Assembly (NCBI GenBank): GCA_001701135.1
Contig: DAAN01000026.1
Span: 14,633-78,632, forward strand
From: Bacteroidales bacterium H3
GTDB taxonomy: Bacteria; Bacteroidota; Bacteroidia; Bacteroidales; Muribaculaceae
DNA length: 64,000 nt
Reading direction: 5' to 3'
The notes beneath the pieces were generated by a model. The model saw only the letters and a list, made by a program, of their open reading frames with translations. It made no database searches and was not told where the DNA came from. The position numbers and the translations under genes are program-made. Of this stretch, positions 35,268 to 44,295 are shown one piece after another. Position 1 is the first letter of the stretch, and each line of letters starts with the position of its first letter.

Positions 35268-36031
35268 AGCAGCGAATCTTTAACCATTAACAAAGTGGCC
35301 GACAAACCGACGGCGATGCAGACGATCAGCAGCATGGCGTTGACCAGCCGGCTGACACCCATAAGGACGTGTCCTTCCATGATGTCGATGACCCCGTTGA
35401 TGAGCGGCACGCCCGGCACGAGAAACAGCGGACTGGTGGCCAAAGTGATCTCGGCTGTGCAGTCGAAACGCAAGGCGGCCGTGGCGCAGAGTGACGCGAC
35501 GAAAGCCGAGCAGGCGAAGACGAGAAAGTGATTGACTGCGTGAGCCTGCATGCGCTGTTTGACGGCGAAGCCCACGAGTGTCGCCGTGAAGACGATGCCC
35601 ACGGCCGTCCAGTCGCCGCCGAAGAGCTTGCAGAACGAGGCGTTGGCCAGTCCGACGAACACGAGCGTGAAGATCGGGTCCATGCGCGGTTTGTCAACCA
35701 GCGTCCGGTAACGGCTGCGGATTTCGTCGAGCGAGAGGCCCTCGTCCAATGCGTCCCAGCTCAAGGCACTCAAATCAGAGTTCCGCTCGAAACTGATGGG
35801 GAGCGACGGGATTGCCACCACACGGGTTGCGGACTCGCCGCTCCCGAGGTCGAGCACAGTCAGTATCGTACTCTTTTGGAAACTCGACAACTGAACGTCC
35901 ACGCCCAGCGCTTCGCCGATCCGGCGTGAATTGCGGACCGCCCGCGAGGTGTGAACTCCCGAGCCGAGCTGATAGGTGGCGTATTCGGCGATGAAACCGA
36001 GTATATCGCAAAGTTCCTGCTGCGTTTTCAT
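35264..36031 (-). CDS. YjjP/ThrE-type exporter subunit
   Basis: A 255-aa protein: an N-terminal soluble domain (YQLGSGVHTSRAVRNSRRIG, about residues 19-38, with the conserved G-x-x-T-x-R pattern of DUF1212) and about five C-terminal helices with the SPLFLVPGVPLINGVIDIME motif. The length matches E. coli YjjP (256 aa). With YjjB it forms a dicarboxylate (succinate) exporter in enterobacteria; amino-acid export is the alternative. It starts 14 bases after btuD, within the cobalamin-riboswitch operon, which is an unexpected place for this family. Confidence 0.82.
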   Translation of the reverse strand: MKTQQELCDILGFIAEYATYQLGSGVHTSRAVRNSRRIGEALGVDVQLSSFQKSTILTVLDLGSGESATRVVAIPSLPISFERNSDLSALSWDALDEGLSLDEIRSRYRTLVDKPRMDPIFTLVFVGLANASFCKLFGGDWTAVGIVFTATLVGFAVKQRMQAHAVNHFLVFACSAFVASLCATAALRFDCTAEITLATSPLFLVPGVPLINGVIDIMEGHVLMGVSRLVNAMLLIVCIAVGLSATLLMVKDSLL

Positions 36032-36045
36032 ATGCGGATCATTGT

Positions 36046-36801
36046 TTATCGGACTTTTACCACACCTGTCGCAGTATCGAACGTCACGGAATTATTACGG
36101 AACAGCCGTTCGATGCAACCGCTCCGGCGCATCTCTTCGGTCGGCAGGCACGACAGGCAGGGCGGGTCGATAAGGGCTATCGCATCGGTGAGCGACAGGG
36201 CGATATCCAGCTCGTGAGTGGAAAAAAGGATGCACTTGTTTTCTTCATGCGCCAGCCGTGCCAGTAGCGTACACAATTCGTAGCGGTTGGGCATGTCGAG
36301 AAACGAGGTGGGTTCGTCGAGCAGAATAATCGGCGTGGATTGAGCAAGGGCGCGTGCGATCATGATGCGCTGGCATTCGCCGTCCGACATCTTGTCCATT
36401 GTGCGTTCCGCATAATCTTCCATGCCCACCGAGGCGAGCGACCGCATAACGATCTCCGTGTCGGCCTTCTGCATCCTTCCTATCCAATTGGTATAGGGTG
36501 CGCGGCCGATAGCCACGACGTCCTCGCATTTGAGGTTGGCGATGCGTGTGCGCTCGGTCGTGACGAATGCCAGTGTTCTTGCTCTCTCTACAACCCGCAT
36601 ATCAGCGGCGTTATGCCCGTCGAGCAGGATTCTACCGGCATAACGGTGGTTCAGTCCGGCGATGGCGCGGAGCAGCGTCGATTTGCCCGTGCCGTTGCGC
36701 CCGATAAGGGCTGTCAGTTTGCCCTTTTCTATGGTGGCTTCCACCTCGCAGAGCAAAGTTCGCTCGCCGTAGCCTATGGAAAAATCGTGTAACTCTATCA
36801 T
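36046..36801 (-). CDS. btuD: B12 ABC transporter ATPase BtuD
   Basis: A 251-aa ABC ATPase that powers cobalamin uptake across the inner membrane. Walker A GRNGTGKS at residues 34-41, signature MSDGECQRIMIARALAQ, Walker B IILLDEPTSFLD, and the switch histidine in STHELD are all present. The frame is open far upstream (to 37032) but ATG 36801 overlaps the btuC stop as ATGA and gives a family-typical start (MIELHDFSIGYG). Part of its 3' end is duplicated at 33811. Confidence 0.92.
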   Translation of the reverse strand: MIELHDFSIGYGERTLLCEVEATIEKGKLTALIGRNGTGKSTLLRAIAGLNHRYAGRILLDGHNAADMRVVERARTLAFVTTERTRIANLKCEDVVAIGRAPYTNWIGRMQKADTEIVMRSLASVGMEDYAERTMDKMSDGECQRIMIARALAQSTPIILLDEPTSFLDMPNRYELCTLLARLAHEENKCILFSTHELDIALSLTDAIALIDPPCLSCLPTEEMRRSGCIERLFRNNSVTFDTATGVVKVR

Positions 36802-37778
36802 GCTGTAACGGATTTGTTGCGCAAGACCACCCACACCACAATGGGGATTCCCAGCAATGCGGTGATGGCGTTGATCGGCAGGGTGAACAGTTTGGAAACG
36901 AGGTCGCAAAGCAGCAGCACGGAAGCACCCGAAAGAACGGTTCCCGGCACGAGCACCCGATGGTCTCTGTTGCGGAACAGCATCCGCGTGACGTGGGGCA
37001 TGGCCAGCCCGATGAAACCTATCGGACCGCAAAAGGCGGTCACCGTGCCGGCCAGCAACGTCGTGGAGAGGAACAGCAGTCCGCGTGAGCGACGGACGTT
37101 CAGCCCCATCGTCACGGCATACTCCTCGCCGAACAGCAGCAGGTTGAGCGGCTTGATGGTGATTACGGCCAACAACAATCCGGCGATAATCGACGGGATG
37201 AGTACCGCAAGCTGGTTGAAGGTCACGTCGCCGAGCGATCCCATCGTCCAGATGACGAACATTTTCAAGGATTCATCGTTGGCAACATACTGCAATATTT
37301 GGACGACCGCACCGATTCCCGACGAGAACATCATGCCGAGAATCAGAATTACCATGATATCCTTGATGCGGTGTCCGACGGCGGCGATGACAACCAACAC
37401 GATTGCCGCTCCGAGCCATGCCGCCCCAGCGATGCCTATCGACGAGCCGACACCGACAAGTACGACGAGTGCCACGCCGAGGCTCGCGCCCGAACTGATG
37501 CCGAGCACGTAAGGCCCGGCAAGGGGATTGCGGAAGAGGGTCTGCATCTGAAGACCGCTGACCGACAGGGCGGCTCCGGCCAGCAACGCGACCACCGCCT
37601 TAATCAGTCGGATATTCAGTATGATTTTCGCCGTCGCTCGCGGACAATCGCCACCCGTCAGGGCCGCCCAAACATCGCCGAGCGGCACGGCGACAGCCCC
37701 CACCGCCAAATCCAGCAGAAACAGGAAGAGGGTGAGGGCAGCCAGTGCGGTAAATAATAGGACGGAACGGGAGCGCAT
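36798..37778 (-). CDS. btuC: B12 ABC transporter permease BtuC (FecCD family)
   Basis: A 326-aa permease with about ten membrane helices. The FecCD-family motifs are visible: ALSVSGLQMQTLFRNPLAGP near residue 60-80, followed by LGISSGASLG, and the coupling region GPIGFIGLAMPHVTRMLF before the last helices. It follows btuF directly (0-base gap) and overlaps btuD by 4 bases. FecCD permeases also serve iron siderophores; the riboswitch and BtuG/BtuB neighbours indicate cobalamin here. Confidence 0.92.
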   Translation of the reverse strand: MRSRSVLLFTALAALTLFLFLLDLAVGAVAVPLGDVWAALTGGDCPRATAKIILNIRLIKAVVALLAGAALSVSGLQMQTLFRNPLAGPYVLGISSGASLGVALVVLVGVGSSIGIAGAAWLGAAIVLVVIAAVGHRIKDIMVILILGMMFSSGIGAVVQILQYVANDESLKMFVIWTMGSLGDVTFNQLAVLIPSIIAGLLLAVITIKPLNLLLFGEEYAVTMGLNVRRSRGLLFLSTTLLAGTVTAFCGPIGFIGLAMPHVTRMLFRNRDHRVLVPGTVLSGASVLLLCDLVSKLFTLPINAITALLGIPIVVWVVLRNKSVTA

Positions 37779-38918
37779 TTATTTCAATTGCTTGTAATAG
37801 ACGAAATCTTCTGCGACCAGTTCGGGGTGGAATATCTTTACGAGGTCTCGTAGCACGAGGTCGGGATTCACCACGGCCGACTCGTAGTAGTCGTTGCCGC
37901 CGGCGGCATTCGTGCGGGCGTTGTTGTTATAGACGTATCCGTTGCGGAAGCACCGGGTGTCGGTGAACTTCGGGCAGGCGGCTCGCAGCTCGTCGAGCGT
38001 GTTCGCCATACCCACATGCAGCCACATATCGACTTGCGAGGCCAGCAGATACGCCTCTTCGAGGTCGATGGGCGCGGAAGCGTTTCCCGTGTTCTTCTTG
38101 TAGATGTAATCGCCTCCGGCATCTTTGATCAACCGGGCGACATAGCTTTCGGTCGAGGGCATGAACCAATTGTCGCCGTAAGGCGTGTTGAGCATCACTG
38201 AAGGGGCATCGATGGCTGCATCGGTTACTCGCTTTTTCAAAGCGTTATAGCGAACCGGAATATCGGCAAACACTTTCTCTCCCTCTGTCCGTTTCCCTGT
38301 AACCTCCGCTAATGCCACCAGCCATTCGGCCTTGCCCAACGGAGACTCTTCCAGGTAATCGCCAACATACATGAACGGGATGTTCAGTTCTTTCAGTTTT
38401 CCCTCCATCGAGCTCGCGCCGTTCACGCCGTAAAGCAGCACGAGGTCGGGGTCGAGCGAGAGCAGCAGTTCGTAATTGATGTTCCCTTCGTAGCCCACGT
38501 CGCCGACGCTGTCACGACGAGCCTGAATATCTGGATTGGAAATGTAGTCGATACCCGATACGCCAACGACGCAACGGTCTTCGTCAATAGCATCGAGCAT
38601 GGCGATATGGGTAGAGGACATGCAGATGATGCGCTCGGCATCTTTTCCGAGCACCTGACCGGTGAAATCTTCGGGTACGCTTTCTCCGTCACGGGCGATG
38701 AACAGGTATGTGGTAATGCTGTCAGCTCCCTGCCAAGGGTTCGTGACGGTAACCAATACGCTCTTTTTACCGTCTGCACCTTTTATGTCAAACCCCGAAG
38801 CGTATTCGGGTGTATAGACCGCTCGGTTGAAATCGGCAAGTTTGGAACTCTTATCATGGCAGCCTGTGAATGTCAGTACAAGCAGCAATATCAGGCTCAG
38901 ATTTTTCAATGCTTTCAT
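37779..38918 (-). CDS. btuF: Cobalamin-binding lipoprotein BtuF-like
   Basis: A 379-aa substrate-binding protein of the FecB/BtuF group with lipobox LTFTGC (C20), so it is probably anchored in the membrane facing the periplasm. The conserved N-lobe pattern RIICMSSTHIAMLDAI and DPDLVLLYGVNG are present. It hands cobalamin from BtuB to BtuCD. It starts 4 bases after btuB and ends directly at btuC. Confidence 0.9.
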   Translation of the reverse strand: MKALKNLSLILLLVLTFTGCHDKSSKLADFNRAVYTPEYASGFDIKGADGKKSVLVTVTNPWQGADSITTYLFIARDGESVPEDFTGQVLGKDAERIICMSSTHIAMLDAIDEDRCVVGVSGIDYISNPDIQARRDSVGDVGYEGNINYELLLSLDPDLVLLYGVNGASSMEGKLKELNIPFMYVGDYLEESPLGKAEWLVALAEVTGKRTEGEKVFADIPVRYNALKKRVTDAAIDAPSVMLNTPYGDNWFMPSTESYVARLIKDAGGDYIYKKNTGNASAPIDLEEAYLLASQVDMWLHVGMANTLDELRAACPKFTDTRCFRNGYVYNNNARTNAAGGNDYYESAVVNPDLVLRDLVKIFHPELVAEDFVYYKQLK

Positions 38919-38922
38919 ATCG

Positions 38923-41013
38923 TTACAAATTTGTGTTTACGGACTTTTTCTTGTTTTTCCCGAACTTCGGGGTGATACCGATGAACAGCTCGAAGTTGAT
39001 GCCAGGCATGGGGCGCGAGAGTACCGAGAGGTAATCTTCATTGAAAAGGTTGTTGACAGCGAATTTCAACTGCACGTCCACCGGTTTGAAAAAGAGGTTT
39101 TTCTCCAAGGAGACGTTGCTCATGAAATATTCGGGCAGGTGTCCCGTCAGCGTATAGTCGTTGCTCGACATGGTGAAACGCTCCGAGTAGAACGCCCACT
39201 TGTAAAGGAACGCCCACGACCGCCACGACAACCGTCCTGTCAGCGAGGCGGAATGCTCCGGCACGTAGGGTAACTGTTTGCCCACCGACTGGTCAGCAGG
39301 TGACATTTTCTCGCCCTCGTTGATAGAGGGTGTCCACGAATAGGAACCGTTCAGGTCAATGAGCCAATCCTTTGCCGGCTGCACGGCCAGGTTCGCCTTG
39401 ACCTCGATGCCGTAGGCGTGTACCTTCTTCACGTTGCGGGGCGAGAAGAAGCCTTTGGTCGTCGGCAACCATATGATCCAGTCGTCGATGTAGGAGTCGA
39501 ACCAGTTTGCACCGCCGCTCAACTTATAGATACCCGGCTTGCCGACCTCGAAACTGACGCCCGCGTCATAGGTAAAGCCTTGTTCGTTTTTCAGGTCGGG
39601 GTTGCCGCCAGGCAGGAAATAGAGGTCGTTGAGCGTCGGGAACCGGTAGTTGCGTGAGACGGAGGCTTTGGCGACGATGTTGCCGCGGCGGGAAATCACG
39701 CCGTCCACAAAGAACGCCGGAATAAGCGGTGCCCATCGGTCACCGTACATCTCCTCACGCAGTACCATCGACATGCCCAACCGGTCTATCGGCTGCCATT
39801 TGGCGGATACGGAGCCGGAGAGTTCCACACGGCCCTTGTCATATCCAACAATCGCCTTGTTGCCGTCTTGTAAGATGATGTTCTTGTCCTCGCTGCGTAC
39901 CAGATGCTGGTACGCCGACACGTTGGCAGAAAGGAACCACCGCTTCGACGGGCTGTATTCGCCCTCCGCCTGCCCGTAGAAGGTATTCACCTTGCTGCGG
40001 GAGCGGGTCATCGACGCCCAGTTGCCGGGTGCCACCTCCCGCTTGTAATCGTAGGCCATCCACGTGTGGATATAGCCGCCTTTCACGCCGACCTTCCAAT
40101 TGCTTTTCATGTGATCCCACGAAAGGATGCCGCGAAATGTCTGTTCGCGCTGGCGGTTCTCGAAGTCGGTCGCATCGCCATAGTCGGTGGTCAGCATCGG
40201 AAGTTCCCGGTTGGAGTTTATATACCAGGCGTTCAGCCCCAGTTTGTCGCCTTTGCGGGTATTGTAATAGACTTCCTGAAGCAGGTGCAGGTCCTTGAAC
40301 GCCCCGGAGCGGTTGCGCTCCACGGGGTGGTACTGTCCGATGATGTTCTTGTCCTCGTCGTAAATATTGATTTTTTTGTCGTGGTTGGTGTATTTATAGT
40401 CGTTGGGAGACGAAGAGTAAACGGCACGGGTAGAGATACTCCACCGGTCACTGCCATAGGTGAAGCGGGCGAACTCGTCGAAAGTCTTGAACGAGCCTAT
40501 GCCCTGCACGTACTGGGCATTGAAACCCTCGGCGACTTCGGAAGTCGTGCCAAGCTTGACCTGACCGCCCAGTCCACCGCCTGTTTCGTTCACTGACGAA
40601 GTGCCGTGCAGCAATGATGCCTGGTCAATGAAATAGGACGGGATGGTGGAAAAGTCGGTCATGCCGAGCATGGGGTTGTTGATGCGCATCCCGTTCCATG
40701 TTACCTGCGTGTGCGAGGGCGACGTGCCGCGAAAGGCGACGGTCGAGAGTGTGGCGCGACCGTAACTCTTGACGAATACCGACGAGTTGAACGTCAGGAT
40801 GTCGGCCATCGAGAGGGCGATGTTCTCTTTCAGTGCGAGCGAATCGAACTTCGTCTTCTGCACGCCGATTTCTTTCATCGGTCGATGTCCGATGACCGTG
40901 ACTTCCGGTATGGTAAGATGCCAGGCCGACCGCTTTTTGCTTTCCGTCTGCTGCGCGAAGAGTGCCGTGGGGAGACATGCCGCCAAAGCGAAGAACAGAT
41001 ATAGTCTTTTCAT
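38923..41013 (-). CDS. btuB: TonB-dependent cobalamin receptor BtuB
   Basis: A 696-aa outer-membrane TonB-dependent transporter. Signal peptide MKRLYLFFALAACLPTALFA is followed by a TonB-box-like EVTVIG and a plug domain (ILTFNSSVFVKSYGRATLST, FRGTSPSHTQVTWNGMRINN), then a 22-strand-type barrel ending in an aromatic strand near the C-terminus. The frame is open 20 codons further upstream, but ATG 41013 gives the clean signal. Location 13 bases after btuG and before btuF fits BtuB of Bacteroides, which pairs with BtuG. There is no SusC-type carboxypeptidase-like extension. Confidence 0.92.
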   Translation of the reverse strand: MKRLYLFFALAACLPTALFAQQTESKKRSAWHLTIPEVTVIGHRPMKEIGVQKTKFDSLALKENIALSMADILTFNSSVFVKSYGRATLSTVAFRGTSPSHTQVTWNGMRINNPMLGMTDFSTIPSYFIDQASLLHGTSSVNETGGGLGGQVKLGTTSEVAEGFNAQYVQGIGSFKTFDEFARFTYGSDRWSISTRAVYSSSPNDYKYTNHDKKINIYDEDKNIIGQYHPVERNRSGAFKDLHLLQEVYYNTRKGDKLGLNAWYINSNRELPMLTTDYGDATDFENRQREQTFRGILSWDHMKSNWKVGVKGGYIHTWMAYDYKREVAPGNWASMTRSRSKVNTFYGQAEGEYSPSKRWFLSANVSAYQHLVRSEDKNIILQDGNKAIVGYDKGRVELSGSVSAKWQPIDRLGMSMVLREEMYGDRWAPLIPAFFVDGVISRRGNIVAKASVSRNYRFPTLNDLYFLPGGNPDLKNEQGFTYDAGVSFEVGKPGIYKLSGGANWFDSYIDDWIIWLPTTKGFFSPRNVKKVHAYGIEVKANLAVQPAKDWLIDLNGSYSWTPSINEGEKMSPADQSVGKQLPYVPEHSASLTGRLSWRSWAFLYKWAFYSERFTMSSNDYTLTGHLPEYFMSNVSLEKNLFFKPVDVQLKFAVNNLFNEDYLSVLSRPMPGINFELFIGITPKFGKNKKKSVNTNL

Positions 41014-41026
41014 ATTGCCTCCTTTC

Positions 41027-42106
41027 TTATTTCCAACAAAATGCACCGGGGATAATCCCGACATAAAATTCATCTATCAATTTCCCTTCGGGCGAGTAGC
41101 GGTAAATCATACCCTGCTGCTGGTAGTCGATGGCATCGGCGATATACACCTCTCCGTTGGCGGGGTTTACCGTCAGTCCGTAATACAGCGTGTTCTGGTA
41201 CTCAAGGAACGGGCGGACAGGGATACGGTTTGCCGTCACGTCCATCTGCCAGACATCGCGGTTGAGCCAGTAGAGCTTCGTCCCGTCGCCGTTCAGTTGC
41301 ACCTCGCTTGGCCAGTCACCCAACTTGAACTTGAACTGCTTCTCCACAGTGAAGGTCTCGGCGTCGATGCGGTAGAGCGAGGGGGCTTCGTAACCGTAGG
41401 GGCTGCCCTCGTAGCCGCCGTCTGTAATCGTCCACATTTTGTTGTTGCAGTCCATGACCAGCGATGTCGGTTGTATGCCGACCTTCAGTTCATCGACAAC
41501 TCGGTCCGTCTCGGTGTCGATTTTGATGATGCGGTTTTGGTAACTCCAGCAGTTGCAATAGACGTATTTGCCGTATTGCACCATCTGTTCGGTGGAGCCG
41601 CTCTCCATCGTCATGTCCGGCACTTGAATGTAGCCGGTAATTTCATATTTCTTCGGGTTAATGATGAAAATGCGGTTGTCCCACAGTTGGGTGACATAGG
41701 CCTTTTCATCGCTTAGGAAATGGATGTAGCGCGGCGAGGTCAGGTTTTCGATGCGTCCTACCTCCTTGAAGGTGTTCAGGTCGATGGCGAAAATCACATG
41801 GGAGTTGTTCACCACGACCCAGCCCTTGTTGTCGTGGATGGTCATCGACTGTGCCACGTCGCCGAGTTTCATGCCGTTGGCACGGAAGAAGATTTCGTTC
41901 TGCACTTGTTTGGTCGCCGGGTCGTAATAGGACAAGGTAGCATTGCCGTACTGGAAGTTGCCCTCGTTGGTGATGAACAGTCCGGCTCCCGTAGCATTGA
42001 AATCCTCCACGGCATCGCCGTAGTCCCACTTCATGCAGGATGTCAAGGATAGTGTCACTCCGACAACTACGCTCCATAGCAGATATTTCAATTGGTGATA
42101 GGTCAT
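41027..42106 (-). CDS. btuG: Surface B12-binding lipoprotein BtuG
   Basis: A 359-aa lipoprotein (lipobox SLTSC, C24) that reads as a seven-bladed beta propeller with repeated Y/F-V/I-x-D-T blade ends, e.g. SPRYIHFLSDEKAYVTQLWD and NRIIKIDTETDRVVDEL. In Bacteroides, BtuG captures B12 at the cell surface with very high affinity and forms a lid on BtuB. The adjacent btuB and the cobalamin riboswitch support this identity. ATG 42106 chosen because it gives the signal peptide; the ORF extends 10 codons more. Confidence 0.9.
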   Translation of the reverse strand: MTYHQLKYLLWSVVVGVTLSLTSCMKWDYGDAVEDFNATGAGLFITNEGNFQYGNATLSYYDPATKQVQNEIFFRANGMKLGDVAQSMTIHDNKGWVVVNNSHVIFAIDLNTFKEVGRIENLTSPRYIHFLSDEKAYVTQLWDNRIFIINPKKYEITGYIQVPDMTMESGSTEQMVQYGKYVYCNCWSYQNRIIKIDTETDRVVDELKVGIQPTSLVMDCNNKMWTITDGGYEGSPYGYEAPSLYRIDAETFTVEKQFKFKLGDWPSEVQLNGDGTKLYWLNRDVWQMDVTANRIPVRPFLEYQNTLYYGLTVNPANGEVYIADAIDYQQQGMIYRYSPEGKLIDEFYVGIIPGAFCWK

Positions 42107-42190
42107 ACCGTTATTTTTATAGTTAATCCCCGGCAACTTACCTTACGGTAAGCATACCGAGGATTGGCAGAAAATTTATTGTTTGATTAT

Positions 42191-44287
42191 CTATTCGGCA
42201 GGCTTGTACTTCCCGTCTTTCATGTCTTGGTAGGTGGGATTGTATTTGCAGCCACTTACAATCCAATTTGGTTCAGTAATCTGATTATCCCTGATAAAAG
42301 CCTCAAACATAGAAAAATCAGAAAAAGCAGTAAGCCTAACGAGATTTACTCCTGATAAACTTTTAAGTTTCGGCATATCAAAAGATGTTAGCTTGGAAGC
42401 TGCATCTGCACTTAAAGAGCCAGCTATAGTAACTAATTCAGGGCATGAGAAAGCGGAAAATCCATGAATCGTTATTCCGCTCCCCCCAACTTTTTCAAGC
42501 ACAGGAAAAAGCTCATAAGTGGTTGTAGAACGAATATCTAATCCGCCATATGGAAGGTTGTTGGTTGACCACTTACCTTCTTTTGCATATGATGGATTTG
42601 AATTGCAACAAATCGATTTTAAATTACTAAAATTATGAATCATATTAGGGGTATTAAGCGTCCCCTCCATAAAAAATTGACCGCCTATTTTTTCAAGTTT
42701 CGAAAATTCTAAGTTCGATACCATCATGCTAATTTTGAGATGCATATAGCCGTCAACAAATTTAAGATTATTTGCAATGATGCCAGATTTCATCCCCGCA
42801 CCAAAATAAAAGTCACCGTGTACCTCTTCAATTGGAAGAGTAAAAACTTTTTTGTCTGGTGTTGTGTATGATAATTTTTTTACCTTTTTAAAATTGAAAT
42901 CAACATAGTTATTTGCCCAAGCATCAATATCAACAGAAACATTCGAAAGATCATCTTTCGTTATAAGTTTTTGCAATTTCTTACATTCCGAGATGCGTAT
43001 AATGGATTCTTCTGAATCTTTAGCAGAAAAAACAGCATCACTAATATCTATAGGTGAAGAACAATTTATTAGCTTCTCTAATTTTAACGATCCTATTCTT
43101 TTTAAACTTTTAAGATTTGATAATGACGAAAGTTCATCGAAATAACAAATTGAAAGAATGCCTGTTACGGTTGCCAAATTCGACATTTCATCAAGATTAG
43201 TAAGAGAAACATTTCCTGTAGTAGAAAACAAATCTCCTTGAATATAGTTCGAAATAATCAAACAATCTCCATTAATAACAGAAAGTTTGGGCATTGATAA
43301 TTTTTCAAACTCGATAGGCAAAGATGAAAAATTGATACTTCCTGTTTCAATAAGCTCCGGGAAAGAGATAGATTTTAAAGTCGATATCTCATTAATGCTC
43401 AACGAATTTTTAACAGTCTGTACTTTGGGAAATACCAATGTGCTAATTACACCTTTGCCCATACCGAAAATGTTTAATACCCCTCCGACGTTTATCAGTT
43501 CGGGCATTTGAAGCGTTGTCAATGTGGACGAACTAATAACAAAATCACCCTCAATTGCTTTTAGCAAATCAAATTGAACGAATTTTACTCCATTGTTGTA
43601 CACATGGATATTGCCCGTTACCTCGTTCAATTTGGTCATGGAGACCATCTCCAGCGTTTCGTTCGCAGCCAGGTTCTCCTCCGAACCAATCGACAAGCCG
43701 CCGATTTTGGTAATGTTGTCCAAACCGGTCAGCGTTCCACCCGTATAACTGTTGCGGATGATGATATTCCCTTCGATTTCTTTCAACATTCCGAGGGCTG
43801 AAATATCTTTAATTTCTTCGGCATTATCACTGTCGGAACCGATAACCAAATCGCCTTTTATAATAGATGTTCCGGTAGCCGCAAATGATACGATTTCCGC
43901 CGGAGTTTTCAATTCGACGTTGCCTTTGCTACGGATTTCATCCTTGATAACCAAATAAGTATAATCATGCGCCTGGCCGTTAAAGGAGGTAATGCGGAAT
44001 GTGCGCTCCGTATCCCAGTCGGTGATTGTTGCTGGGTCAGGCATGATTTTGGCGGAAGGGGTAAACTCGACTGTTGCGGATGCCCCGTTCAGCGACACGG
44101 TATAAGGGACGGTCACGGTGATGGTGTCTGATGCTATAACGGCGGAATAAGTTTCTCCTGCAACCGACACGGTCACTTTCGTTATGAAATTATCGTCGGC
44201 ATCTGCCGGGATATCCTCTTTTTCAGAACATGAGTATAATGCTATGACCGAAAGGAATGCAATAAAAATTTGTTTGAGTTTCATCAT
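42191..44287 (-). CDS. Large leucine-rich-repeat-like surface lipoprotein
   Basis: A 698-aa lipoprotein (signal MMKLKQIFIAFLSVIALYSC, lipobox at C20). Residues about 30-120 form an Ig-like domain; from about 130 to 690 there are many 20-25-residue repeats of the form L-x-x-I-x-G-x-L-x-I, like LRR or receptor-L-type solenoid proteins. Base composition changes inside the gene: the part coding residues about 240-670 (42300-43570) is much more AT-rich than both ends. It lies between the PKD lipoprotein (8 bases upstream) and btuG (84 bases downstream). A role in B12 or B12-analogue capture is inferred from operon membership only. Confidence 0.8.
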   Translation of the reverse strand: MMKLKQIFIAFLSVIALYSCSEKEDIPADADDNFITKVTVSVAGETYSAVIASDTITVTVPYTVSLNGASATVEFTPSAKIMPDPATITDWDTERTFRITSFNGQAHDYTYLVIKDEIRSKGNVELKTPAEIVSFAATGTSIIKGDLVIGSDSDNAEEIKDISALGMLKEIEGNIIIRNSYTGGTLTGLDNITKIGGLSIGSEENLAANETLEMVSMTKLNEVTGNIHVYNNGVKFVQFDLLKAIEGDFVISSSTLTTLQMPELINVGGVLNIFGMGKGVISTLVFPKVQTVKNSLSINEISTLKSISFPELIETGSINFSSLPIEFEKLSMPKLSVINGDCLIISNYIQGDLFSTTGNVSLTNLDEMSNLATVTGILSICYFDELSSLSNLKSLKRIGSLKLEKLINCSSPIDISDAVFSAKDSEESIIRISECKKLQKLITKDDLSNVSVDIDAWANNYVDFNFKKVKKLSYTTPDKKVFTLPIEEVHGDFYFGAGMKSGIIANNLKFVDGYMHLKISMMVSNLEFSKLEKIGGQFFMEGTLNTPNMIHNFSNLKSICCNSNPSYAKEGKWSTNNLPYGGLDIRSTTTYELFPVLEKVGGSGITIHGFSAFSCPELVTIAGSLSADAASKLTSFDMPKLKSLSGVNLVRLTAFSDFSMFEAFIRDNQITEPNWIVSGCKYNPTYQDMKDGKYKPAE

Positions 44288-44295
44288 TTATCATT

